Assembly (NCBI RefSeq): GCF_023147505.1
Contig: NZ_JAHXPB010000013.1
Coordinates: 1 to 36,827 of the forward strand
From: Brevundimonas sp. EYE_349
GTDB taxonomy: Bacteria > Pseudomonadota > Alphaproteobacteria > Caulobacterales > Caulobacteraceae
Direction: 5' to 3'
Length of the DNA stretch: 36,827 nucleotides
Shown here: one piece after another, positions 6,429-15,185 of the stretch
Layout of the letters: every line of letters begins with the position of its first letter
Position numbering within the stretch: position 1 is the first letter of the stretch
Made by a program: the position numbers and the translations under genes
Notes under the pieces: generated by a model
Seen by the model: the letters and a program-made list of their open reading frames with translations, nothing else
Database searches by the model: none
Told to the model about the DNA's origin: nothing

Positions 6429-7808
6429 ATGAACCGAGTTCTGAAAGTCGCGCTGATCTGCGGCGTCGCTGCGACCATGGCGTCGTGCGGCACCGTGCGC
6501 CGCAACCTGCCGTTCGGCCTGGGCGGCAAGGACGCCCCCAAGGCGACGGCCTCTGCCGGCGACCGAATCTCGGTGCTGGAGTTCGAGCAGCAGCTGGCGC
6601 CGTCCGCCGCCCTGTCCGGCCGCGACTACTTCCTGCCCGGCCCGCAGGCGGTCACATCATGGACCCAGCCCGGCGGCACGGCCGAGAACCTGGTCGAACA
6701 CGTCATCGCCGCTCCCAACTTCCAGGTCGCCTGGAAGCGCAGCATCGGCTCCGGCTCGGCGCGCGTCGGCAACGTCATGGCGCCGATCGTGGCCGCCGAC
6801 GGCAAGATCTTCGTGCTGGACGGCGAATCGACCGTTTCGGCGGTGTCGGCCGACACCGGCGCGGTGCTTTGGAAGGTCAACGTCAAGAACGCCGAGCGTG
6901 ATCGCAACGGCGGCTTCGGCGGCGGCGTCGCCGTCGGCGCGGGCAAGGTGTTCGTCTCTTCCGGCTATCGCTCCATGTCGGCGCTGGACGCCAACACCGG
7001 CGCAGTGGTCTGGACCCAGCAGGTGGACGCCCCGATCCACGGCGCGCCGACCGTTTCGGGCAACCGGGTCTTCGTGGTCGACGTGGACAGCCAGCTGTTC
7101 GCCTTTGACGCCACGACCGGCGCCCAGGACTGGACCTATCGCGGCATCGCCGAGCCGGCGCGGGTGATGCGCGCCTCCAGCCCAGCGGTCAGCGGCACCA
7201 CGGTCGTCGCACCGTTCGCCTCGGGCCAGCTGGTCGCGCTCAGCACCCTGAACGGCCAGGCGGTGTGGGAGGAGACCCTGTCGCGCACCAGCCGCACCAG
7301 CGCCCTGTCCGAGGTTCGCGACGTGGCCGGACGCCCGGTCATCAGCCGCGGCATGGTCTTCGGCGTCAGCCATTCCGGCGTGATGTCGGCCCTGGACCTG
7401 CGTTCGGGCCAGCCCAAGTGGCAACTGCCGGTGACGGGCGTCAACGCGCCCCTGCCGGTCGGCGACGCCGTGTTCGTGGTGTCCAAGTCGGGCCAGCTGA
7501 TCACCGTCAACCGCGATACCGGCCAGATCTACTGGACGCGCGAGTTGAACGAAGGGCGCGAACGCCGCGAGGGCGGGTTCCTGACCTTCGGCCGCCGCAC
7601 CATCCGCCCGCAATGGTCGGGACCGCTGCTGGCGTCCAACCGGCTGGTGATGGTCAATTCGTTCGGCGAGGCGGTGGCCTTCGATCCCAAGACCGGCGCG
7701 GCCCAGGCCACGCTGAAACTGGGCGCGCCCGCCTATATCGCTCCGGCGGCCTATAACGGCGCCCTTTACGTGCTGACCGACAACGGCCAGCTGATCTGCA
7801 TCCGCTGA
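6429..7808 (+). CDS. bamB: Outer membrane assembly lipoprotein BamB (459 aa)
   Basis: BamB is an eight-bladed beta-propeller lipoprotein that works with BamA to insert beta-barrel proteins into the outer membrane. Starting at ATG 6429 gives MNRVLKVALICGVAATMASC with the lipidated cysteine at residue 20; an upstream ATG at 6402 would bury the signal. AGGA at 6417-6420 serves as ribosome site. PQQ-type propeller repeats recur: 'VLDGESTVSAVSADTGAVLWK', 'MSALDANTGAVVWTQQ', 'LFAFDATTGAQDWTY', 'MSALDLRSGQPKWQ', 'LITVNRDTGQIYWTRE'. At 459 residues it is longer than the E. coli protein (392) because of an extended N-terminal linker. It lies between yfgM and der as in gammaproteobacteria. Confidence 0.93.
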   Translation: MNRVLKVALICGVAATMASCGTVRRNLPFGLGGKDAPKATASAGDRISVLEFEQQLAPSAALSGRDYFLPGPQAVTSWTQPGGTAENLVEHVIAAPNFQVAWKRSIGSGSARVGNVMAPIVAADGKIFVLDGESTVSAVSADTGAVLWKVNVKNAERDRNGGFGGGVAVGAGKVFVSSGYRSMSALDANTGAVVWTQQVDAPIHGAPTVSGNRVFVVDVDSQLFAFDATTGAQDWTYRGIAEPARVMRASSPAVSGTTVVAPFASGQLVALSTLNGQAVWEETLSRTSRTSALSEVRDVAGRPVISRGMVFGVSHSGVMSALDLRSGQPKWQLPVTGVNAPLPVGDAVFVVSKSGQLITVNRDTGQIYWTRELNEGRERREGGFLTFGRRTIRPQWSGPLLASNRLVMVNSFGEAVAFDPKTGAAQATLKLGAPAYIAPAAYNGALYVLTDNGQLICIR

Positions 7809-7839
7809 TTTTCAGCCCGAACTAAGCTAGAAAGCCGAC

Positions 7840-9459
7840 ATGGCTCTGAAGGTCGCCATCGTCGGCCGCCCCAATGTGGGCAAGTCGACCCTGTTCAACC
7901 GCCTCGTCGGCAAGCGTCTGGCGCTTGTCGACGATCGCCCCGGCGTGACCCGCGACCGGCGCTATGCCGACGGCAACATCGGCGACATGGACCTGACGCT
8001 GATCGACACGGCGGGGTACGAGGACGTCACCGACGAAAGTCTGGAAGCCCGGATGCGCGAGCAGACCGAGGCCGCGCTGGATGACGCCGAACTGATCATG
8101 TTCATGATGGATGCGCGAGAGGGCGTGACCTCGCTGGACCGCATCTTCGCCGAGCGGCTGCGCAAGGTGCACAAGCCGATCATCCTGCTGGCCAACAAGT
8201 CCGAGAGCCGCGAGAGCGGCGGCGGCGTGGGCGAGGCGCACGGCCTTGGCTTTGGCGAACCCGTCGCCATCTCGGCCGAGCATGGCGAGGGGATGGCCGA
8301 TCTCTACGCCGCCATCGTCGCCGCCTCTCAGGACATCTTCGTCGAGGAGATCGACGAGCCGGACAAGCCGATCCGCATCGCCGTGATCGGCCGCCCGAAC
8401 GCGGGCAAATCCACCCTGATCAACCGCCTGATCGGCGACGACCGCCTGCTGACCGGGCCGGAAGCGGGGATCACGCGCGATTCGATCTCGGTCGATTGGG
8501 AGTTCGAAGGCAAGAACATCCGGCTGGTCGATACGGCCGGAATGCGTCGCAAGGCGCGGGTGCAGGAAAAGCTGGAGAAGCTGTCGGTCGCGGACACCAT
8601 CCGGGCCATCACCTTCGCCGAAGTGGTCATCCTGATGATGGACAAGGACGACGCCTTCGACACCCAGGACCTGCAGCTGGCCGACCTGGTCGAGCGCGAG
8701 GGGCGCGCCCTGGTCTATGTGGCGTCGAAATGGGACCTGGAGGACGAGCCGCAGTCCCGCATGGCCAAGCTGAAGGGCATGGCCGAGGACAAGCTGCCGC
8801 AACTGAAGGGATCGCCCTTCGTGGCCCTGTCGTCGCACTCAGGGCGTGGGGTCGAACGGCTGATGCCGGCCGTACTTCAGGCCTATGACACCTGGTCGGT
8901 CAAGGTGAAGACCAAGGACCTGAACACCTGGCTGTCGATGGCCACCCAGCGGCACCCGCCCCCCGCCGTGGACGGCAAGCGGATCAAGCCGAAATACATC
9001 GCCCAGACCAAGGCGCGCCCGCCGACCTTCGTGCTGATGGCCAATCGCGCCGAGTCGATGCCGGAGCATTACAAGCGCTATCTGGTCAACTCGATCCGCG
9101 AGAGCTTCGACCTGCCGGGAACGCCGATCCGCTTGAACGTCAAGTCCAGCGGCGTGAACCCCTATGCCGAGGGCGGCGCGAAGTCTGGGCCCGAACGCTA
9201 CAAGGGCGACGCCAAGACCGCGCCGCGCCGCGTCAAGAAGGCCGAGAAGGAAGAGGCTCTGTCCAAACTGCCCGGCAAGGCGTTGGAGCAGAAGAAGACG
9301 CGCAAGGCGCAGCCCAAGGTCCTGGGCGGCCTGAAGGCCAGCGCGTCCAAGAAGGCCGGATCGTCCGTGGCGGTCCAGAAGGGCGCCCGGGGCGGCGCGC
9401 GGCAGGTCTCGCGTTCAGGCCGGGTGCGCACGGGCCAAAAGGGCGGCGCCAAGAAGTGA
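7840..9459 (+). CDS. der: GTPase Der (EngA) with long basic C-terminal tail (539 aa)
   Basis: Der is a double-GTPase needed for 50S ribosomal subunit assembly. The two G domains are clear: P-loops GRPNVGKST at residues 9-17 and GRPNAGKST at 184-192, each followed by a DTAG motif (DTAGYED, DTAGMRR) and an N/SKxD-like motif (ANKSE, ASKWD). A KH-like domain (LNTWLSMAT, then 'TPIRLNVKSSGVNPY') ends near residue 442. Beyond it lies a lysine/alanine/glycine-rich tail of about 100 residues that is absent from the E. coli protein (490 aa). Such tails could bind rRNA. Translation starts 32 bases after the bamB stop. The Nudix gene follows four bases after its stop. Confidence 0.95.
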   Translation: MALKVAIVGRPNVGKSTLFNRLVGKRLALVDDRPGVTRDRRYADGNIGDMDLTLIDTAGYEDVTDESLEARMREQTEAALDDAELIMFMMDAREGVTSLDRIFAERLRKVHKPIILLANKSESRESGGGVGEAHGLGFGEPVAISAEHGEGMADLYAAIVAASQDIFVEEIDEPDKPIRIAVIGRPNAGKSTLINRLIGDDRLLTGPEAGITRDSISVDWEFEGKNIRLVDTAGMRRKARVQEKLEKLSVADTIRAITFAEVVILMMDKDDAFDTQDLQLADLVEREGRALVYVASKWDLEDEPQSRMAKLKGMAEDKLPQLKGSPFVALSSHSGRGVERLMPAVLQAYDTWSVKVKTKDLNTWLSMATQRHPPPAVDGKRIKPKYIAQTKARPPTFVLMANRAESMPEHYKRYLVNSIRESFDLPGTPIRLNVKSSGVNPYAEGGAKSGPERYKGDAKTAPRRVKKAEKEEALSKLPGKALEQKKTRKAQPKVLGGLKASASKKAGSSVAVQKGARGGARQVSRSGRVRTGQKGGAKK

Positions 9460-9463
9460 CGGC

Positions 9464-9991
9464 GTGAGCGAGGCGGCTGCGCCCGTCCTGCCTGATCGAC
9501 CGACCTCGCGCTGGCTGATCGTGGACCAGCAGGGGCGGGTGCTGCTGTTCCGTTTTGACTATGCCGAGGGGCCGCTGGCCGGCACAGCCTTCTGGGCGAC
9601 GCCCGGCGGCGGGTGCGAGGCCGGCGAAACCTTTGAGGACGCCGCGCGCCGCGAGCTGTTCGAAGAGACTGGCCTGACGGTCGATGATCCCGGTTCGCAG
9701 GTCGCCCAGCGCATAGAGTGTTTCCGCCTGCCTGACGGACGCATGGCGCGGGTGGACCAGCGGTTCTTTCTGTTGCGGGCCGAGGCTTTTGACCTGTCCT
9801 CGGCCGGCTGGACCGAGGAGGAGCGCACGGTTCTGGGCGAGCACCGCTGGTGGACCGCCGCCGACATTCGGGCGAGCGCAGAGACGATCTGGCCGGACGA
9901 TCTGGCGGAGATCCTGAAGGGTCTGACCCAAGATCCGCCCGCCCCCGCAGCGCCATCGTCCGGGGATGAACGAAGGCGGGCAGGGACGTAG
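9464..9991 (+). CDS. Nudix hydrolase (175 aa)
   Basis: This is a Nudix-fold pyrophosphohydrolase. The Nudix box is complete: G49-x5-E55-x7-R63-E64-L65-x-E67-E68-x-G70-L71, with the glutamates binding the metal that activates water. Upstream 'RWLIVDQQGRVLLFRF' and 'FWATPGGG' form the usual strands before the box. Substrates in the family are nucleoside diphosphate derivatives, and the particular one cannot be read from sequence. The start is GTG 9464, only four bases after der, so it is probably translated from the der transcript. The C-terminus from about residue 155 is proline/alanine-rich. It ends three bases before the convergent SDR gene. Confidence 0.85.
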   Translation: MSEAAAPVLPDRPTSRWLIVDQQGRVLLFRFDYAEGPLAGTAFWATPGGGCEAGETFEDAARRELFEETGLTVDDPGSQVAQRIECFRLPDGRMARVDQRFFLLRAEAFDLSSAGWTEEERTVLGEHRWWTAADIRASAETIWPDDLAEILKGLTQDPPAPAAPSSGDERRRAGT

Positions 9992-9994
9992 TCC

Positions 9995-10747
9995 TCAGAT
10001 CAGGGCTTCGACCGAGGGGCCGGACCGCCATTCCTGGAACTTGATCGTCAGCGGCGGCGTCGTGTCCGCGCGCGCCAGGTCCACCACCAGGGGGCCGATC
10101 TCGGACGGGTCGGGCAGGACGGACGGGTCTTCGCCCGGATAGGCCTGGGCGCGCATGGCGGTGCGCATGCGGCCGGGATCGACGATGCTGACGCGGACGG
10201 GCGTGCTCTCGATCTCGTCGGCCCAGGCCTTCACCAGGGCTTCGGCGCCCGCCTTGGTCGCGGCGTACATGCCCCAGAAGGCCTTGGGCGCGGTCGCAAC
10301 GCTGGTGGTCAAGTGGATGGCGCGGCCGGCGTCGGAGGCGCGCAGCAAGGGCTCCAGCGAGCGGATCAGGCGATAGACGGCTGTGAAGTTGGTCTTCTCG
10401 ACCTTTGCGAACTCGCGCGGGTCGGCGTGCGACACCGGCGTAAGGCCCGAGGGGCCCATGGTGGCGGCGCAATGGACCCAGATGTCCAGCTTCTTGAACC
10501 GTTCGAAGATGGCGCCGCCCAGCCGGTCGATGGCCCCGCCGTCCACCAAATCGAAGGGGATCAGGGTCGCATGGCGGCCGGTGGCGGCGAAGATGGCGTC
10601 GTCCAGTTCTTCCAGACCGCCCTGGGTGCGCGCCGTCGCGATGACGTGGGCGCCGGCCTTGGCCAGGGCCAGGGCGCTCTCATAACCGATGCCGCGCGAG
10701 GCGCCGACCACGAGGGCGATACGGTCGTTCAGGGGAAGTTCGGACAT
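9995..10747 (-). CDS. SDR-family NAD(P)-dependent oxidoreductase (250 aa)
   Basis: This is a classical short-chain dehydrogenase/reductase. The dinucleotide loop is GASRGIG at residues 15-21, the catalytic serine is S149 (LTTSVA), and the YxxxK pair is Y161/K165 (MYAATK). Length and motif spacing are those of a single-domain cytoplasmic enzyme with a Rossmann fold. The substrate is not predictable. 'DPGRMRTAMRAQAYPGEDPS' near 200-219 is common in a subgroup next to alphaproteobacterial purF genes. ATG 10747 is preferred to the longer start at 10777 because the SDR strand begins just after it. It follows purF on the same strand by 75 bases. Confidence 0.87.
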   Translation of the reverse strand: MSELPLNDRIALVVGASRGIGYESALALAKAGAHVIATARTQGGLEELDDAIFAATGRHATLIPFDLVDGGAIDRLGGAIFERFKKLDIWVHCAATMGPSGLTPVSHADPREFAKVEKTNFTAVYRLIRSLEPLLRASDAGRAIHLTTSVATAPKAFWGMYAATKAGAEALVKAWADEIESTPVRVSIVDPGRMRTAMRAQAYPGEDPSVLPDPSEIGPLVVDLARADTTPPLTIKFQEWRSGPSVEALI

Positions 10748-10821
10748 GGCCGCTGATAGCGCGGCCCGCCCCTTCAAGCCAAGAGCCGAGACCTAGAGCC
10801 TGATCGGTATCAGATTTGGCC

Positions 10822-12327
10822 CTAGGCGCTGACCAGCAGAGACAGCTGCTTGGCGCCGAACTCGCGGCCGCCTTCCTCGATCTCGCGATCCAGCAAGCGG
10901 GTGGGGTAGTCGCCGGTGAAATAATGGTCGGTGAACTGGGGGGCGGCGGCGTTGCGGCCGATCTCGCCCATGGCGCGATACAGGCCGTCGATAGACAGGA
11001 AGCCCAGGGAATCGACCTCCAGCATCTCCCGCATCTCTTCCAGCGTCTTGTTGGCGGCCAGCAACTGGGCGCGCTCGGGCATGTCGATGCCGTAGAAGTC
11101 GGGGAAGAGAATCTGCGGGCTGGCCGAACGCAGGTGAACCTCGGCGGCGCCGGCGGCGCGCACGGCGCGGACCAGTTTCAGCGAGGTGGTGCCGCGCACG
11201 ATGGAGTCGTCGATCAGCACGACCCGCTTGCCGGCCAGGGCCGACTTGTTGGGGCTGTGCTTCATGCGGACGCCCTTTTGTCGGGCGCCCTGGCTGGGCT
11301 GGATGAAGGTGCGCCCCAGATAGTGGCTGCGGATGATGCCCATTTCGTAGGGGATGCCGCTTTCCTGGGCATAGCCGAGGGCCGCCGGAACGCCGGAATC
11401 GGGAACCGGCACGACGATATCGGCCTCGACGCCCAGTTCACGGGCGAGGCCGCGGCCCATTTCCTTGCGGACCTCATAAACCGAGCGGCCGTTCACGACC
11501 GAATCCGGGCGCGAGAAATAGACGTATTCGAACAGGCAGGGTCGGGCCGCGCGGGCCGGGAAGGGCTTGAGCGAGCGCAGTCCGCTGTCGTCGATGACGA
11601 CGATCTCGCCGTGTTCGACATCGCGCACGAAGGTGGCGCCCATCATGTCCAGAGCGCAGGTCTCGGACGCCAAAACCCAGCCGTCGCCCAACTGGCCCAG
11701 CACCAGCGGACGGATGCCCAGCGGGTCGCGCGCGCCGATCATCTTGGTGCGGGTCTGGGCGACCAGGGCGTAACCGCCCTCGATCCGCGCCAAGGCGTCG
11801 ATGAAGCGGTCCACGATCTTGGCTTTGCGGCTGCGGGCGATCAGGTGGAGGATGACTTCGGAATCCGAGGTCGACTGGAAGATGGCGCCTTCGCTGACCA
11901 GCTGGCTGTGCAGGAACTTGAAGTTGGTCAGGTTGCCGTTGTGGGCGATGGCGATGCCGCCCTGGTCCAGATCGGCGAACATCGGCTGGATGTTGCGCAG
12001 GAAGCTGCCGCCGGCGGTGGAATAGCGGGTGTGGCCCACGGCCGCGCGGCCCGGCATCCGCGTCATTAGATCGGCGCCGCCGAAGGCCTCGCCCACCAGC
12101 CCCTGGTGACGTTCGGTGTAGAAACGCTCGTCCTTGACGCTGGCGATGCCGCAGGCTTCCTGGCCGCGATGCTGGAGGGCGTGAAGGCCCAGAGCCACGA
12201 CCGAAGAGCCTTCGTCCTCGTCCGCGCCCCACACGCCGCAGACGCCGCATTCCAGACGAAGCTGATCGTCCTCCGGCTCGCGCCAGTGTTCGCGGTGGAC
12301 GACGGGATCGGCGATATGGTGGCGCAT
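10822..12327 (-). CDS. purF: Amidophosphoribosyltransferase with propeptide, no Fe-S ligands (501 aa)
   Basis: PurF makes phosphoribosylamine from PRPP and glutamine, the first committed step of purine synthesis. The N-terminal nucleophile (Ntn) glutaminase domain carries the presumptive nucleophile C27 in LECGVCGVWG, after a 26-residue propeptide that would be removed. LQHRGQE and HNGNLTN are typical. The PRPP-binding loop is VLIDDSIVRGTTS (370-382). In the B. subtilis type, four cysteines hold a 4Fe-4S cluster. Here only C264 (ARPCLFEY) remains: the second position is D410 (FPDFYG), and the C-terminal CxxC is gone (TDHYFTGDYPT). GGAG lies seven bases before ATG 12327. It follows cvpA with 27 bases between. 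Confidence 0.95.
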   Translation of the reverse strand: MRHHIADPVVHREHWREPEDDQLRLECGVCGVWGADEDEGSSVVALGLHALQHRGQEACGIASVKDERFYTERHQGLVGEAFGGADLMTRMPGRAAVGHTRYSTAGGSFLRNIQPMFADLDQGGIAIAHNGNLTNFKFLHSQLVSEGAIFQSTSDSEVILHLIARSRKAKIVDRFIDALARIEGGYALVAQTRTKMIGARDPLGIRPLVLGQLGDGWVLASETCALDMMGATFVRDVEHGEIVVIDDSGLRSLKPFPARAARPCLFEYVYFSRPDSVVNGRSVYEVRKEMGRGLARELGVEADIVVPVPDSGVPAALGYAQESGIPYEMGIIRSHYLGRTFIQPSQGARQKGVRMKHSPNKSALAGKRVVLIDDSIVRGTTSLKLVRAVRAAGAAEVHLRSASPQILFPDFYGIDMPERAQLLAANKTLEEMREMLEVDSLGFLSIDGLYRAMGEIGRNAAAPQFTDHYFTGDYPTRLLDREIEEGGREFGAKQLSLLVSA

Positions 12328-12354
12328 CGTGGGGCTCCGATGACCGGGGGAAAC

Positions 12355-12951
12355 TTAACGGGCGGCTTCGCGCGGCGAGTTAGGCCGTGATTGCGTCGGG
12401 GGCAAGGCTTCGTCTTCGGAAAACCCCCTGCGTACGGACGAATCGACAACGGGTGTGATGGCGTCGGCGCCGCGCCCGATGCTGGGCAGGACGATCTGGA
12501 TCATCCGCGCGCCCATGGCGCTGACTGGATAGAGGGCCGCGTCGGCCAGCCAGCGGGGCGTCCGCTCGCCCGGCAGGGCCGCCGCGATCACAAGATGAAC
12601 CGCTCCGATAAGGACCAGGGCGCGCACCGCGCCGATGACGAAGCCGAAAACGCGGTCCAGCACGCCGAGGTGCGGATGGTCCTTGGCGCCCTTGGACAGC
12701 ATGCCGCCGATCAGGCGCAGGCCGAAATAGACCACGAAGAAGGTCAGGACGGCGGCCAGGATCGACCCGGCCCACTCGGGATCGACGAAGGCGCGGGCGA
12801 CGCCGGCCGTCCAGGGCAGGGCGATCAGGGCGACCAGAGCCGCCAGGGTGGCGCTGAGGAGGGTGATGATCTCGCGCACGCCCCCGCGCACCCAGCCGGC
12901 CGCGACCGAGAACAGGATCACCACGATGGCGAAGACGTCGTATCCGGTCAC
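12355..12951 (-). CDS. cvpA: CvpA family membrane protein (198 aa)
   Basis: The protein has four hydrophobic segments: about residues 4-20, 28-50, 61-83 and 102-125. 'AAGWVRGGVREIITLLS' and 'GVLDRVFGFVIGAVRALVL' match CvpA, an inner-membrane protein first linked to colicin V production. It is usually placed directly before purF, as here. The C-terminal 60 residues are hydrophilic and end in an arginine-rich tail. Its molecular role is still unsettled in the literature I know. The radA stop lies 31 bases upstream of its start, so radA, cvpA and purF probably share a transcript. Confidence 0.9.
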   Translation of the reverse strand: MTGYDVFAIVVILFSVAAGWVRGGVREIITLLSATLAALVALIALPWTAGVARAFVDPEWAGSILAAVLTFFVVYFGLRLIGGMLSKGAKDHPHLGVLDRVFGFVIGAVRALVLIGAVHLVIAAALPGERTPRWLADAALYPVSAMGARMIQIVLPSIGRGADAITPVVDSSVRRGFSEDEALPPTQSRPNSPREAAR

Positions 12952-12982
12952 GCTTGCGGGATCCTGCGGCTGCTACGCCTGC

Positions 12983-14353
12983 CTAATAGCGGTTCTGCGA
13001 GATTCGTTCGACCACATCCGTCAGGCGGGTCGCGGACGTCACCTTAACCCCCTTGGTCTTGGCGGTCAGGGGCGGGGCTAGAACCTGGTCGAAGCCCAGC
13101 TTCTGCGCCTCGCGCAGGCGGGCCTCGGCGCGGCCGACGCTGCGGACCTCGCCGGACAAACCGATCTCGCCGAAGACGACGCAGCCCTGGGGCAGGGAGA
13201 CGCCGGTCGCCGAACTGATCAGGGCCGCCGCCGCGACGAGATCCGCCGCCGGCTCGTTGATCCGCAGGCCGCCCGCGACATTCAGATAGACGTCCTGATC
13301 GCCAAAGCCGAAGCCGCAGCGGGCCTCCAGCACGGCCAGCACCATGGCGAGGCGCCCAGTCTCCCAGCCGATCACGGCCCGGCGCGGGGTGCCATAGGCG
13401 GATTTGGACACCAGGGCCTGCATCTCGACCAGCACGGGCCGGGAGCCCTCGATCCCGGCGAAGACGGCGGCGCCCGGCGCGCGCTCCTTGCCCTCGCCCA
13501 GGAACAGGGCGGACGGATTGGCCACTTCGCGCAGGCCGCTGTCGCCCATCTCGAACACGCCGATCTCGTCAGTGGCGCCGAAGCGGTTCTTGCCGGCGCG
13601 CAGGATGCGGAAGGGATAGCCGCGTTCGCCCTCGAAGGTCATGACGGCGTCGACCAGGTGTTCGACCACGCGCGGGCCGGCGACCTGGCCATCCTTGGTG
13701 ACGTGGCCGACCAGGACGATGGCGGGGCCGTCGTTCTTGGCCAGACGCACAAGTTCGCCGGCGCAGGCCCGGACCTGGGTGATCGAGCCGGGGCCGCTGT
13801 CGTGGACGTCGGACCACAGGGTCTGGACGGAATCGACGATGACGATGTCGAACTTTTCGCGCTTCAGCGTGCCCAGGATGTCGCGAAGCGCCGTCGCGGC
13901 CGCCAGATTCACCGGCGCATCGGCCAGGCCCATCCGTTTGGCCCGCGCCCTGATCTGCTCCACCGCCTCTTCGCCCGAAATATAGGCCACGCGCGCGCCG
14001 CGCAGGGCCGCCTTGGCCGCCACCTCCAGCAACAGGGTGGACTTGCCCACGCCGGGATCGCCGCTGAGCAGAATGGCCGAGCCGGGCACCACGCCGCCGC
14101 CGCAGACGCGGTCGAATTCGGCCACGCCCGTTGTGATGCGCGGCGGCTCTGGCGTGTCGGACTGCAGGGTCTCGAACTGTATTCCGCGCGTGCGGGCCGA
14201 GGCGGCGGCCGAGGGTTTGATCGCGCCTGGCGGGGCCGAGCGGCTTTCTTCGGTCAGGGTGTTCCACTGGCCGCAGCCACTGCACTGGCCCGCCCATTTG
14301 CCATGCACCGAGCCGCAGGACTGACAGACATAGAGAGCGGAATCGCGAGCCAT
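12983..14353 (-). CDS. radA: DNA repair protein RadA (456 aa)
   Basis: RadA is a RecA-like helicase that promotes branch migration during recombination. An N-terminal zinc finger has C10, C13, C24 and C27. The Walker A motif is GDPGVGKST (98-106) and Walker B lies at 'FDIVIVDSVQT'. The RadA-specific KNRFG motif is at 255-259. The C-terminal third is the Lon-protease-like domain ('LNVAGGLRINEPAADLV', 'FGEIGLSGEVRSV'). Length is normal for the family. The ATG at 14353 opens a divergent arrangement with the Yip1-family gene, separated by about 190 bases. Confidence 0.96.
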   Translation of the reverse strand: MARDSALYVCQSCGSVHGKWAGQCSGCGQWNTLTEESRSAPPGAIKPSAAASARTRGIQFETLQSDTPEPPRITTGVAEFDRVCGGGVVPGSAILLSGDPGVGKSTLLLEVAAKAALRGARVAYISGEEAVEQIRARAKRMGLADAPVNLAAATALRDILGTLKREKFDIVIVDSVQTLWSDVHDSGPGSITQVRACAGELVRLAKNDGPAIVLVGHVTKDGQVAGPRVVEHLVDAVMTFEGERGYPFRILRAGKNRFGATDEIGVFEMGDSGLREVANPSALFLGEGKERAPGAAVFAGIEGSRPVLVEMQALVSKSAYGTPRRAVIGWETGRLAMVLAVLEARCGFGFGDQDVYLNVAGGLRINEPAADLVAAAALISSATGVSLPQGCVVFGEIGLSGEVRSVGRAEARLREAQKLGFDQVLAPPLTAKTKGVKVTSATRLTDVVERISQNRY

Positions 14354-14546
14354 GAGCTTCCTTTAGCAGACCGACCGATTCGCCGGCCCATCGCAGCTCA
14401 TTGCCGTCCATTCACGACAAAGACGGTCGCAGAGGCAACCTTCGCCATTACGAAGTATTTGAGAATATGTCGCACGGCGCTTGCGTTGGTGAGCGACGTA
14501 ACATCAGTATTCGACCCGGCTTCCTATCTCAAAGGCATTTTGATTC
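14354..14546. promoter_or_regulatory. Divergent intergenic region between radA and the Yip1-family gene
   Basis: This 193-base gap must hold the promoters for radA (leftward) and the Yip1-family gene (rightward). It is visibly more AT-rich than its surroundings around 14440-14545, which contains TACGAAGTATTTGAGAATATG. AAAGG lies at 14531-14535, 11 bases before ATG 14547. I could not fix a -35/-10 pair with confidence in either direction. Confidence 0.3.
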
Positions 14547-15185
14547 ATGACCGATCCGACGCCCCCCTCGTCGCAACCCGCCGTCGATCCAGCCCTGACC
14601 GCCCGCATCAAGGGAATACTGCTGCAGCCCAAGGCCGAGTGGCTGGTCATCGACCGCGAGTTCGCCACGGTCAACAGCCTCTACACGCGCTACGCCATGA
14701 TCCTGGCGGCCATCGGTCCGATCGCGACCCTGATCGCCAGCCTGGTCTTCCTGCATCAAGGCGTCGTCGGCGCCCTGATTCTGGCGGTTCTGTCCTATGT
14801 TCTGGGGCTGGCCGGGGTCTTCATCCTGGGCGTCATCATCAATGCGCTGGCCTCCAGCTTCGGCGCCACGCCCAATCCGGTTCAGGCCCACAAGCTGGCC
14901 GTCTATTCCTACACCGCCGCCTGGATCGCCGGTATCGCCAACCTGATCCCGGTCGCCGGCGGCCTGATCGCCCTGATCGGCGCGATCTACAGCCTGGTGC
15001 TGCTGTTCCTGGGTCTGCCGATCCTGATGAAGGCGCCGGAGGACAAGAAGGTCGTCTATTACATCGTGATCCTGCTGGCCGGCATCGTGCTGGGCGTCAT
15101 CATGGGCGTGATCGTCGGCATGGTCGCAGCAGCCTTCGTGCTGACGACGCACGGGGTCGCAGCGCTCGGCGCCAGCGGCTACTGA
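14547..15185 (+). CDS. Yip1-family inner-membrane protein (212 aa)
   Basis: The protein has a hydrophilic N-terminus of about 45 residues that includes 'RIKGILLQPKAEWLVIDRE', a hallmark of bacterial Yip1-domain proteins. Five hydrophobic segments follow (about 52-68, 73-98, 113-130, 138-160 and 170-198). Bacterial Yip1 proteins are poorly understood inner-membrane proteins, and no function is assigned. The gene is the only plus-strand one in this part of the window. Its stop overlaps the end of the convergent alr gene by seven bases, with no room for a separate terminator between them. Confidence 0.8.
   Translation: MTDPTPPSSQPAVDPALTARIKGILLQPKAEWLVIDREFATVNSLYTRYAMILAAIGPIATLIASLVFLHQGVVGALILAVLSYVLGLAGVFILGVIINALASSFGATPNPVQAHKLAVYSYTAAWIAGIANLIPVAGGLIALIGAIYSLVLLFLGLPILMKAPEDKKVVYYIVILLAGIVLGVIMGVIVGMVAAAFVLTTHGVAALGASGY

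Noticed and set aside
10800..10813. The palindrome CTGATCGGTATCAG near the purF 3' end as a terminator
   Set aside because: The stem is only five base pairs and no T-tract follows on the minus strand, where the genes lie. It may be a short dispersed palindrome, but one copy gives no support.
10816..12069. A 417-residue plus-strand frame opposite purF
   Set aside because: It is a shadow frame. PurF motifs are complete on the minus strand.
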